Assembly: GCA_036346395.1 (NCBI GenBank)
Contig: CM070599.1
Location: forward strand, 36,075,232 to 36,139,231
Origin: Hsuehochloa calcarea
Taxonomy: Eukaryota > Streptophyta > Magnoliopsida > Poales > Poaceae
Direction: 5' to 3'
DNA: 64,000 bases
The translations under genes and the position numbers were made by a program. This document shows, one piece after another, positions 21,588 to 31,989 of this stretch. Within the stretch, counting starts at the first letter, position 1. Each line of letters opens with the position of its first letter. The notes below the pieces were generated by a model. The model worked only from the letters and a program-made list of their open reading frames with translations. It made no database searches and was not told the origin of the DNA.

Positions 21588-24520
21588 TAGTATCAGAAAC
21601 AACAACCACCTCTCTTTCGTTGCCGCCAATGCCACAACAACACGCATCAAGCTCTACATGTAACATGAGTGACTCCAAGACAATTGACGATCTAGCCATG
21701 ATGCTTGCCAATATCATGGGTGATATTACCGATATCAAGAATCAACAGTCGGTCCATGGCAACGCGATCATGCAACTACAACAAGGCAAAGGCGGAGCCT
21801 CAGCTAGCGGCAAGGAGACTGCGCTTAGCAAGCCAATCGACCTAGAAGACAAGGGAGGAGCGAGTTGTGGTGCCCCACGGTATCAGAAGCTCAACTTCCT
21901 GATCTTTGATGGAGAAGAAGACCCTTAGCCCTAGCTCAATAGATGCGAACAATTTTTTTGCGGGCAGCGAATGATGGAAGAGGAGAAAGTGTGGTTAGCA
22001 TCGTACAATCTCACCGACGTTGCCCAACAATGGTACTACCAGCTCGAACGGGATGAAGGGGTGTTTTCATGGGCACATTTCGCTAAGTTCGTCAACATGC
22101 ATTTCAGTCCACCCATCCGCAGCAATCCGCTGGGGGAAATGGTGCACCTGCGCCATACCGGGACCGTAGAAGATTACTAGCGGTAGTTTCTTGCCTTGTT
22201 GTGCCGTGTGGAGCCCTTGTCACCGATGTAGCAAGTCCATCTATTCACGGCTGGACTTCAGAAACCCTTGAAGACGGATGTGGAGCTGCAAGCTCCAACC
22301 AACCTACAAACGGCCATGAGTTTGGCCAGGGCTTACGAACAATAACTCAATGACTTTTCAGTAGAAGCTAAGCCGATGCTGAGGACATCACCTGTGCTGT
22401 ACACACGCGCATCAGCTCCCACACCGACCGCAACTCACAGGCCACCTCAGGGATGCCCTCTTGTGACACCCCGGGCAGCCTGACACCGACAGTACCGAGG
22501 GCACCAGCAGTGGCACAGACGGTGGGACCTCGAGCCCGCTTTCGGCAGCAGTTCACATAGGAGATGGCGGACCACCGGACCAAAGGTCTTTGCTACAATT
22601 GCCCGGACAAGTTCCATCGCAATCACCAATGTTCCATGAAGGGAACCTTCTGGAATTAGACAAAGACGATGATGGCACAGACACAACGACCAAGGTGGAG
22701 GTGTTGCTGCATGCCCTCACGGGTATTCATGCGAACCGTACCATGCAGCTACCAGTGACAATCAGTGGAGTACGTTTGGTGGCGTTAGTCGACTTCAGAT
22801 CGACAAATACATCTATCACGGCAGGCACGGCCCGCCGGCTCGGCTTGACATTGGCACCACACCAAGGGATGAGCGTTGCGGTGGCTAACGGTGATCGGGT
22901 GACATGTGTCAGCCTATGTAGCAGTGTGCGTCTAACAGTGGGAGATGAAGATTTCTCCATCGATTGTTTCGCAATTCCACTGGACGGTTTTGAGCTCATA
23001 CTCGGAATCCAATGGCTACGAACCCTCGGTCCGATCACCTGGGATTTTGAGCTGTTGTCCATGTCGTTCTGGCGAACAGATCATCAAGTTGTTTGGTAAG
23101 GAGTGGATGTGGCGCCGACCATGACACGCGCAATCTATGTCCGGGCATGACCTGCTAGACGAGCTGCTGTCCGAATTCACCGACATTTTTGAACCACCGA
23201 ACAATTTACCACCTCAGTGACGTCATGATCACCAGATACACTTGTTGCCGGGTACTGCTCCAATTGCGGTTTGGCCATATCGTTACCCGCATCTACAGAA
23301 AAGATGAGATAGAATGGCAATGCGAGGAGATGTTGGCACAATGCATAATCCGATAAAGCACATCGGCGTTTTCTTCGTCGGTCTTACTCGTTAAGAAGCA
23401 TGATAATACGTGGTGATTTTGCGTGGATTATCACGCTGATAAATAGTGAAGGATAAGTTTTCTATTCCGGTGGTTGACAAGCTCCTTGACGAACTGGAAG
23501 GCGCCAAATTCATGGCCTAGCTTGACGTCCGTAGCGGATACCGACAAGTACACATGCACCCATTAGATGTGGAGAAGACGACATTCCGCACACACCATGG
23601 TCACTTTGAATTCTTGGTCATATCATTTGGCCTGACTAACGCTCCGACGACCTTCCAATCTCTCGTGAATGATGTGCTTAACCCCTTCCTTCGGCGTTTT
23701 GTGCTAGTGTTCTTTGATGATATTTTGATTTATAAAGCATCTTGGTCAGAACATCTTCAGCACATATGGGCAGTGTTCTAGCTACTACGCCATCATCAAT
23801 TGGCCCTAAAACGGCCAAAGTGCTCATTCAGCAAGGAGTCAGTGGCCTATTTGGGCCATGTTATCTTCGCTCAAGGTGTGGCGATGGACCCTGCCAAGAT
23901 AGCTGCCGTGATTGAGTGGCCGGTTCTGTGAACTGTTCGTGCGGTGCAGGTGTTCCTTGGACTCACAGGATATTACTGGAGATTTGTCAAAGATTACAGA
24001 GTCATTGCAGCCCCGTTGACATGATTACTCAAAAAGGAAGCGTTTGCATGGACGGAGTCGGCCACACAAGCTTTCACCGCACTCAAGACGCATTGACGAC
24101 GACGCCCGTGTTACAGTTGCCCGATTTTTCTAAGAAATTCATGGTCTACTGTGACACATCAGGCAGTGGAATTAGGGTTGCACTACATCAAGGAGGGCAG
24201 CCCATTGGCATACTTCAGTCATGATGTGGCCTCACATCATGCTAAGTTAGCGGCATATGAGCGCGAATTGATCGGCCTTGTCAAGGTTGTTCGCCATTGG
24301 AGGCCATACTTTTGGGGTCGTGTCTTTATTGTTCTCATTGACCATTATAGTATAAAATTTCTCCTAGATAAATGTCTATCCATGATTCCTCAACATCAGT
24401 GAGTCAGTAAGCTGTTCGGATTTGATTTTTCTATTGAATTTTGGCCAGGAAAGCAGAATGCAGCAGGAGATGCTTTGTTTCATCGAGATGAAACATTATC
24501 TGTTAGACCATGTGGCTAAG
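21588..24520 (+). pseudogene. Ty3/gypsy chromovirus-like gag-pol remnant, lacking integrase
   Basis: A drifted primer-binding site (TAGTATCAGAAAC, 21588-21600) precedes gag, with MSDSKTIDDLAMMLANIMGD near 21664 and NFLIFDGEEDP ending at an in-frame stop at 21928. The gag core LASYNLTDVAQQWYYQLERD follows. The protease frame 22590-23099 keeps the fold (LPVTISGVRLVALVDFRSTN; ILGIQWLRTLGPI), but the catalytic D-S/T-G reads DFRS. Reverse transcriptase pieces include TTFRTHHGHFEFLVISFGLT and the catalytic FFDDILIY at 23554-23781. RNase H (ERELIGLVKVVRHWRPYFWG) ends near 24480. Integrase, chromodomain and right LTR are absent, so the element is 3'-truncated. Motif flavour is closest to Reina-type chromoviruses, which is a judgement by eye. 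Confidence 0.8.
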
Positions 24521-24589
24521 TCTTATATAATTTAGCTGATGAATAATTGACAATGTTATTTACTGATGTTATTTGAGGTGTGTCGTGGT

Positions 24590-25010
24590 GTGTGGACTTA
24601 TGTCGGTCAAATGGGAAAGAACTTGTGCCAGGAAAATATGCTGGTTTGGTCTTTGCATGTGCAGGGTAGCTCGGAGGCGATCGTGGTCTACGGCGGTGAC
24701 CGAGAGATGACTTGGTGCGAAGTCATGGTCCAAACGGTCGAGAATGCTGCAAGAGGCGATCGAGCTCGAGTTGGAGCGCATGGAGATTAAAGATGGATGG
24801 AGCGTGTTAGAGCTACGGAGGTGCGGTCCGGAGGCTACGACATGTGATATAATTTTAAGGTGTCTAAAATTGGATATTTTGTAATCAGATGTTAAGTTCA
24901 CGTAGTGGGCCCTAGGACTATTGGGCCGTACGTGGGTGTTTATGTGTAAACACTAGAAGGCCCGCTAGGAGTTCTACGATATAAGGTATATGGGTTTGCG
25001 CTTCTGAGGC
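24590..25010 (+). repeat. LTR fragment related to the 1140-1560 LTR
   Basis: Shared blocks include ACTTGTGCCAG, TCTTTG-AT-TGCAGG, CATGGAGAT and GGAGGTGCGGTCC, followed by a TATA-like ATATAAGG near 24979. It directly follows the truncated gypsy remnant. It is partial, with no primer-binding site attached. Confidence 0.55.
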
Positions 25011-25087
25011 GGTTTTAGATATACTATTCGATATAAAAATTAATGATACCAGAAAGGTAAAATATTCAAAGAAAATATATATATAAG

Positions 25088-25200
25088 AGCTGAATATTAA
25101 ATATTAAAGACTGAATATTAAATATTAAAGACTGAATATAAAATTTGAAATATAAAAGACTGAATATTAAAGACTGAATATAAAATTCAAGAAATAAAAT
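25088..25200. repeat. Degenerate AAAGACTGAATAT repeats
   Basis: The motif AAAGACTGAATAT recurs about five times at 20 to 45 base spacing in a very AT-rich stretch that leads into the long AT microsatellite. Confidence 0.65.
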
Positions 25201-25250
25201 TGCAGAATATAAATATTCAGAATGATATTTAATAATATAAGAGATATTCA

Positions 25251-25252
<2 letters not shown>

Positions 25253-25320
<68 letters not shown>
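25253..25320. repeat. (AT)34 microsatellite
   Basis: Sixty-eight bases of uninterrupted AT. The apparent Ile-Tyr reading frame across it is an artefact of the repeat. AT runs are known integration contexts for endogenous pararetroviruses in plants, which matters because of the viroplasmin-like frame about 2 kb to the right. Confidence 0.95.
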
Positions 25321-25322
<2 letters not shown>

Positions 25323-25751
25323 ATATATAAGTCACAAAGACTGACTTTGATATTCAAAATATATATATTCAGAGTATATGTATATCACAAATATTGTCCT
25401 TGATATTTGTGTGATATATATTCAGAAATATTTTCTGCTACTATTTAATGAATAGTGTTATGAATAATATTCGTCCAATATTCGTCCTTGATATTCGTTC
25501 ACAGTATTCTTGAATAATTTTCTGATTATGAATAGTATTATAAATAGTATTCATGAATAGTATATGACTTAATTCAGAATCTTTTGCAGGTTGGCGAAAC
25601 CAATATTACGGCTTGTTTGTGCAGCAGTAGTTGTTTTATCCTACTCGGTACTCACCATATTTATTGCTAAATTTGCTTCAAAAGTAACTAATCTTTTCCC
25701 TAGACGTTCTAAGCCATAACCATACAAGGAAATTTTTTATCGTCTCCCCAG

Positions 25752-26111
25752 GCAGTTCCACCCGAAGGGAACACTTCTCTACGGCCTATTGTTCACACCA
25801 CCCTAACTCTTGAGGGGGAATTTACAGAACTACCGCCTGAGGTTTCTCCTATAGGGTCCCTAGTATAAAACATTTCCTCATACGAATATGCCAAAGAAAA
25901 TCTACAGGATAAAGAAAAACTACATTTCCACAAATCTAACTTACATATGGTTTTCGCTTTCGGGAAACCCAACTACAACAAAAACAGAACTTTACCTCAC
26001 GTAGGTAATATTACACACGTAGCTTGGATATGTTACAATGGCTTCTTTCTCTTAAACACACTTAGAGAAAGATTAGACTTAGTGGCTAATTACATATGGT
26101 TTAGTGGCTAA
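25752..26111 (+). other. Unassigned coding-like stretch, one internal stop
   Basis: One plus-strand frame is open for 120 codons apart from a single TAA at 25866-25868. Codon content looks protein-like: it carries GNTSLRPIVHTTLTLEGEF before the stop, and HMVFAFGKPNYNKNRTLPH then GNITHVAWICYNGFFLLN after it. I do not recognise the family. There is no ATG at the left edge, and TTTTGCAG at 25586 could be a splice acceptor, so it could be an exon fragment of a decayed gene or part of a mobile or viral element. It stands out because the flanking kilobase has no other open frame. Confidence 0.3.
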
Positions 26112-26970
26112 TTGGGTATTTAGGAGTAGATATGTGTCGTTATCATGGAATAGGATCACAACTTTCTTCTCAGGAAGAGGTTTTGGCTAATCCTGTGGAA
26201 AGAAAGCTACTTTCCTACTCTTCTTTGGTTTCTTCGTTGTGTCTTCATTCTTATGTGTGATTCTTCCTTATCTTTCTTCCTTCTCCTCCTTTCTTGAGCT
26301 TGTAGTCTTCTCCTTTTATAGTGCTGAGAGGATGAATGCTTTTTCTCGATCCTTCTTCTCCTTTGCTTAGGTGGTTGGAGCCTTGTGAAATATATTCTTC
26401 TAAGTCCTTATGAATTTGTTGAATTCTTCTTGGTAATGCTTGATGCTTGATCGAATAATTTGCAGCAGTAGATGGTACTCCACTATTATCCTTACAGATA
26501 TTTTCCTTGCCGTAGATAATAGTCTTCTGTCGTCATTCTTCTTTGTCGATGATGATGTCTTTTTTGTCGCTATTGATACAGAGCATTTGTTTTACTCACT
26601 GTCTTCATCTAAGATCATTGGAGCGGATAATATTCCTTCAATTTCATCGGGCTGAATTGTCTTGTGGAAGACGTATGAATATTAATACTAATATTAACTT
26701 CCCTTCTTTATATAGATCAAGGAAGTATTCTTGGAGGTCTGCAAATACTCTCATTTGTCTCTCTTGATGTTTTTCTCAGACTAGATTTTGAATATCTAAT
26801 CCTAAGTAGGATAGTGTTTGGTGGCTTAATTTAAAACAAGTTTTTCATGGGCTGCTTTGCTGTAGGAATTTTTGTGTGGAATCTCTCTCTTGGTATTTGT
26901 GGCTACAATTGATGTTATTTCGATGTATGAGCTGGATATTTTGATATATGAATATATTTTAGTATATTCT

Positions 26971-27799
26971 TTAGTTTGAATTTTGCCCATGTCCGGCGAT
27001 ATCCATTGCGTCTATATCTGATAATGGTATTTCAAACTTTTCATCTATTATTCTTTTCATATCTTCAAATCTATCATTCATATCCTTTTTTAATTCATTT
27101 AGAATTTCTTCCTTTATATCTCTTTTCAATTGTGAAGATATAGCTTCAATTTTCTCATTTATTTTTCGATCTATATATGAAGCATCTAATGAATTGATTC
27201 CTTTTATTAAACATTCTTTATATGTAGGCCCTTTTGATGTCCCATCTTCTTTTATATTTACTAAGGACAGGGGCTCTAGAGATTTTTTATTCTTTGTTTT
27301 TTTAAATTTTTGGATACACTCTTTTGCAGCTGGTTCCATATAATAATTTATTCCCAATATTTTTATGGCTTGAGTTAGTGCTTCATCAATATTTGCATAT
27401 TTTTTCCAAGATATTCCTCCTGATAATTTTGAATCTATTTTTTGAGCTACTATTTCTTCAAATGATATATATATATATATATTCGGGTATTTTCCCTTCA
27501 AAAACCACATATAGAGGCCTTAATTCTAAGATATCAGAATTGTCTGAAATAGATATTTCCTCATTTCTTATATGAAAGTATTCGGCAAGACTATTTAATA
27601 TTGAAAGCATATAACCTTTGTCTTCACGCTTATTATTATATTGGTACCATAAATTATCTAGTATGCATTCTTGTAGTTCATCTATATTTATATGATGTTT
27701 CGGTTTGAATTTGTATGAATTCGGGGGAAATATTTTGAGCTTGTTTTCAGATCCAAAACTGAAGAATTCAATCCCACTGTAATTCATGGAACGCTTCAT
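26971..27799 (-). pseudogene. Viroplasmin-like (RNase H1 N-terminal fold) protein with coiled-coil tail, frame broken
   Basis: Minus-strand frame one (27799 to 27458) opens at an ATG and runs into a short AT run at 27463-27481. Frame two (27510 to 26971) covers the rest, so the frame is shifted within that AT run. The segment just before the break has the aromatic-V-V-F-x-G-K-x-P pattern (LYVVFEGKIPE). After it come SWKKYANIDEALTQAIKIL and similar residues, the layout of the Cauli_VI/RNase H1 N-terminal domain. The last 70 residues are charged heptad-like helix (LKRDIKEEILNELKKDMNDR). The fold is found in caulimovirid translation transactivators and in many plant proteins of unknown role. No reverse transcriptase, coat or movement domain was recognised nearby, so a viral origin is only a possibility. 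I describe the break and do not join the frames. Confidence 0.45.
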
Positions 27800-28555
27800 A
27801 TCTGCAAAATAGATGAACGAGATAACAGATCAGGCAGTTTATTTTCTTTTCCTTTTATGTGTTCAAATATGACCTTATAACCATTTCCAGTAATTTTTTA
27901 TCCCGCTTTGGCCTGTGGCCGAACGGTGGCGTGTGGAGGGTTCGCTGTTTTTTGTAACCTTCGGATTTTGAATGGAAAGAAATAGTTACCGTGCCATCTT
28001 GTTGCTTTGGCTAGGCTGTATCGATGAGGTTTGGTTGTGCTGCTTGCCGAGGTGTACGGCCCTCGGAAGGCGAAAATGTGAAAACGACCCCCCCCCCCGC
28101 GTGGTACAAAATATGAACATACTGTTTTGTCCAAGTGGCCTCTGAAGCTGTGTTACTGTGGTGTCGTGCACCACGCCGCGAAGTGGCAGCGTTGGAAGTT
28201 TGCGAATCCGAAGGGGTCTATGGAGCAATTTCATCAATTCCGGGAATGCAAGGCTATACAGGCTGCGCGCGCGGAGATTCGCGCATTCTGGGAGAAACGA
28301 GGTGTCGTTTTTGCCCTGGAAGAACCAGTTGTGAGCGATGCGGGAGAGTCTTGAGGTTCTCTCTGCTTCTGGGGCTTCCGCTAAGGAATTGATTGCGCGG
28401 GTTCGCGCCCCAGTTTCGTAGGGCAATTATGTATGTAGTATTGCCGTGTATTTGTATTGTAATGCTTGAGCTTTTCGAATAGCGTGTAACCTGTGCTATG
28501 TGCTATTGTTTGGGGAAGGTTTCCCGTATTATGTAAGGAGGTTTTCCTTGTCGTG
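27800..28555. other. Unassigned region with a short plus-strand frame
   Basis: A 75-codon frame at 28127-28354 (containing NPKGSMEQFHQFRECKAIQA) and a longer antisense frame (27986-28426) are both open. Neither matches a family I know. A run of ten C residues lies at about 28088-28098. The region leads into the tandem-repeat block shared with 31290-31625, so it is probably the far end of a retroelement. Confidence 0.35.
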
Positions 28556-29299
28556 CGCTCCGATGGAGCCCTTATATACTCTTAAATCGAAGGCTGCGCT
28601 CCGAGGGGGATGAAGGATCTAGACCCGCCATTATGAGTTAATGGAGTGTTTTGGTGATTAATGACAAATCTAATTGTGAGACTAACATTTCTATTTCTAT
28701 ATCTAGTGTGTAGTCTCATTTGGATATAAAGGTAAAATTCAACGAGGTATGCATTCGACTTATACTCTTATATATTGTTGCATTCCTCGGATCTAAAATA
28801 TAGGAAGAACTCAACCATAAGTTTAACTTGAATATGTGCATATGATCTTAATACACATTTGTGTATGCACATATTTAGGGGGAGTTTATTCTATATTTTG
28901 TGGTTTCATTTGTATTGATCCCTATTCCATTCTCCACATACATTAAGGATCTTTACTTTGAAACATATCCTTGTAAGTATATAGAACTTGTGTAGTTCTT
29001 GCATACTCATATTGTGAGTATATATAACTTGTGTAGTTCATATATACTCATGTTGTGTTACTTCAAATTATCTAAATTCAATTTATGTGCAAATGAAGTG
29101 GTTATCATCAATTACCAAAGAGGAAAAGATTGAAGTATCTTGTCCCACCATTATGAGTTAATGGTATGATGTGGTAATTAATGATAATCATATTGTGGAA
29201 CTAACATTTTTCATGAGTTGGATGAATAGGTTATGTTCCAGGGTAATGAAGACTTGGGATGATCATGAGTTGATCATCAAATCAAGATTCAAGTAAGTG

Positions 29300-29605
29300 A
29301 AAGATGAATCATGTGTTGATGCATGCGAAGAGCTTGGAGAAAAGGAAATCATCGTGTGTCGATGATGTTCAAGAATAGGAGGTAATCATGAGTGGATCAT
29401 CTAGTCAAGAGAAGACCCATCATGTGTTGATGGAGGCCAAGAGAAAGAATGCACCATGTGTTGATGCATGTCAAGACTCGGGATGAAGAAATCATCATGT
29501 GTTGATGACGTTCGAGACAAGATCCCGAAGTGAAGAAATCATCATGTGTTGATGATTGTCAAAGTCAAGGACCCGGACTTGAAGTGTTGATGTGCGTCAT
29601 CAAGC
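29300..29605 (+). repeat. Interspersed ATCATGTGTTGATG repeats within the LTR
   Basis: About eight copies of a CATGTGTTGATG core occur at 25 to 50 base spacing. A larger direct duplication within the same LTR pairs CCATTATGAGTTAATGG at 28629 and 29150. Confidence 0.7.
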
Positions 29606-30494
29606 TTCAAGAAGATGCAAGGCAAAGGTATGACTAGCTAGGGCTAAGGATGTGTTCCTAGTCTTTTACCGGTCTTGGTGCTTGGTTGGTAGACCGGATT
29701 GCTAGTATAGGTTGCCGTACTATTAAGAGGGGTCTTAACTAGTAGTTTGAGTTATTCATGTGTTAATAGCTCATTGTGTTTGCTCTAGCTCATCTAGGCA
29801 TGATGCTATTATTTGCGAATGTGTTTCGCAAATAGTCGAGGCTCATGCATAACCCTTGTAGCATGTGACTTTAGTTTTTAAATGTATTCTGCAAATGACA
29901 TAAGTCCATGTACCTTATTCCTTGTGGTGTTGATTCTAAAAGTTAACAAATGTGTTTTGCAACTTGCTGAGAATATCACCTTTAAACCTTGTTGGAATTG
30001 CACTCAAATGAGCGAATGTGTTTTGCCATTTGAGCGAAGTGAAAATGCAAGGTCTCTCTGGAGCCTGGCGGTCTGACCACCAGGGGTCACCGGTTTGACA
30101 GGTGGCATATCGGTCAGACTGCCATGTGTTGGGCGGTCCGACCGATCCCCCCTTGAATTGATTTTCTGTGCGGTACTACCACTGTTAAATAAACGGTACT
30201 ACCGGAGAGCGGAAGTACCGGAGTTTTCACGGTACAATTTTTCCAGAGAAGCACCATTTCGGATGCTGCTAGTTTTCCTTTGGCAGTTGGACCGCCCACC
30301 CTTGGCTGTCTGACCGATTTGGCGGCGGTCAGACCGGCCATTAGTTGGCGGTCCGACTGGTCGTGAGTCCAACGGCTAGTTTTATAGCCGTTGGCACAAG
30401 GGCGGTCCGACCGGCCATTAGTTGGCGTTCAGACCAGCCCTGCACTGATTCGAGGGAATCTTTCCCTCAACGGCTAGTTTTTTTTTGTGTGGGG

Positions 30495-30502
30495 TATAAA
30501 TA
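30495..30502 (+). promoter_or_regulatory. LTR TATA box (TATAAATA)
   Basis: GGGGTATAAATAGCCACC is a strong plant core-promoter match, placed about 790 bases before the LTR end. It marks the likely start of the R region. Confidence 0.6.
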
Positions 30503-31289
30503 GCCACCTTGGCTGGTTGGAGGAGGTTGTTTCTACCATTGCAAAGTGTTCTAGTGCTGTGAGACATTCGTTTGAGCTAAGAGCAAACCCTCTCTTCTCT
30601 TTTGTGCATGTGTTGCACTTAGTGAGATTTGAGAGCAAACCCTAAGTGCATGTGTTACCTTAGGTAGTGGATTGTGTATCCACTGAGCTTAGACACTTGA
30701 TTAGTTCAAGTGAGAGTTGAGTCTTGTTACTCTTGGTGTTTGCCGACACCTAGACAGCGTGGAGGCGTTGTGACCTGTGATCTTCTCAAGAAACTTGTGA
30801 GAAGGCTCGGCGTGTTGTGAGTGGTTTGGTGCTCACCATCTCCGGAGTGGAGGAAGAGCAACCCTAGTGGAGCGAGGTGTTGGTTCATGTTGGAACCGGT
30901 CCAAATGGTTGGACTTACCTCGGAGGTTTTGGCTTAATTAGTGGAGCCGGTCCAACGTGGTTGGGCTTACCTCAACGTGGATTAGGGGATACCGGCAAGT
31001 CTCCGAACACCACGGTAAAACATAATTGTGTCATCTTGATTTGTGCTTGTGCTTTACTTTAAGTAATTTACATTACATGCTTTACTTGTTTATATATCTT
31101 TGTATGATTGCTCTCATTCTATTGTATTCATATTGTTGGTGCACTTAGGGGAGCCTAGTTGATTTAGATTTTAATTGTGCAAAACCAATTTGTTATTAAC
31201 TTCTGCATTATTAATTAGTTTTAGCCGAAAGAATTTTTAAAAACCGCATATTCACCCCCTCTAGTCGGTCACCTCGATCTTTCAGGGGA

Positions 31290-31625
31290 GGTGAAGCCTG
31301 CGCCGTCCCCCGTATCTTTCAAAATAGGCCTCCGATGGAGCCCTTATATGCTTATGCTTACAGAGCAGAGTGGTTTACGAAGGATGCGCTCTGAGGGGGA
31401 GGCGAAGCCTGCGCCGTCCCCTGTATCTTTCAAAATAGGGCTCCGATGGAGCCTTTATATACTTACGGAGCGGAGCGGTTTACGAAGGCTGCGCTCCGGG
31501 GGGGCGAAGCGTGCGCCGTCCCCCGTATCTTTCAAAATAGGGCTCCGATGAAGCCCGTTTATACTTACGGAGCGAGCGGTTTACGAAGGCTGCACTCTGA
31601 GGGGGAGGCGAAGCCTGCGCTCCGA
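31290..31625. repeat. Tandem repeat A, about 100-111 bp units
   Basis: Units carrying GCTCCGATGGAGCC, TTTACGAAGG and GCGCTCCGAGGGGGAGGCG start near 31329, 31440 and 31541. Another unit lies at 28558-28610, on the far side of the 2.67 kb insertion, so one array was split by it. GGCTCCGATGGAGCC is itself nearly palindromic. Confidence 0.8.
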
Positions 31626-31643
31626 GGGGTTATGTTTGGCACG

Positions 31644-31890
31644 GGGGCTCGGGGCCATGTGCGGTGGCTTTTTATACACCTCACACCTGGGAGGGTGAGT
31701 TAGTGTGCACCGGGGCTCGGGGCCATGCGCGGTGGCTTTTTATACACTTTACACCTGCGAGGGTGAGTTAGTGTGCACCGGGGCTCGAGGCCATGCGCTG
31801 TGGCTTTTTATACACATAACACCTGCAAGGGTGAGTTAGTGTGCACCGGGGCTTAGGGCCATGCGCGGTGGCTTTTTATACACTTATTAG
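31644..31890. repeat. Tandem repeat B, 68-bp period, four copies
   Basis: GGGGCTCGGGGCCATGCGCG followed by GTGGCTTTTTATACAC starts at 31644, 31712, 31780 and 31848, an exact 68-base period. A doubled ACCAAACATTACAAGGTTAAT follows at 31899-31940. It lies past the stop of the minus-strand Tat pol, in its 3' untranslated part. Confidence 0.9.
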
Positions 31891-31989
31891 TACATGACCA
31901 AACATTACAAGGTTAATACCAAACATTACAAGGTTAATACAAACTCCCACTTCGTGAGTGCGGAGTTATTCCCCAGCAGCAACCGTGTG

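Larger units (their letters stand above)
28611..31284 (+). mobile_element. 2.67 kb LTR-type insertion (probable solo LTR) with GGGGA target duplication
   Basis: The insertion begins TGAAGGATC and ends GATCTTTCA, so it has TG...CA ends within a short inverted repeat. It is flanked by GGGGA at 28606-28610 and 31285-31289. The sequence on both sides belongs to the same tandem repeat (CTCCGAGGGGGA joining AGGCGAAGCC), which confirms the junctions. A promoter-like TATAAATA lies at 30495. The terminal TTCACCCCCTCTAGTCGG is typical of long grass LTRs. No gag or pol motif is seen inside, so a solo LTR left by recombination is the simplest reading. Its internal GGTCCGACCG-rich tract (30100-30440) resembles 62100-62440. 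Confidence 0.8.

Noticed and set aside
25066..25335. Ile/Tyr-repeat frame of 89 codons
   Set aside because: Translation of the (AT)34 microsatellite.
27986..28426. 147-codon minus-strand frame
   Set aside because: No recognisable domain, and the opposite strand is equally open over part of it. Left as unassigned rather than called a gene.
31290..31890. Regularly spaced repeats considered as a CRISPR-like array
   Set aside because: Units are contiguous tandem copies with no unique spacers, and the setting is a plant retroelement.
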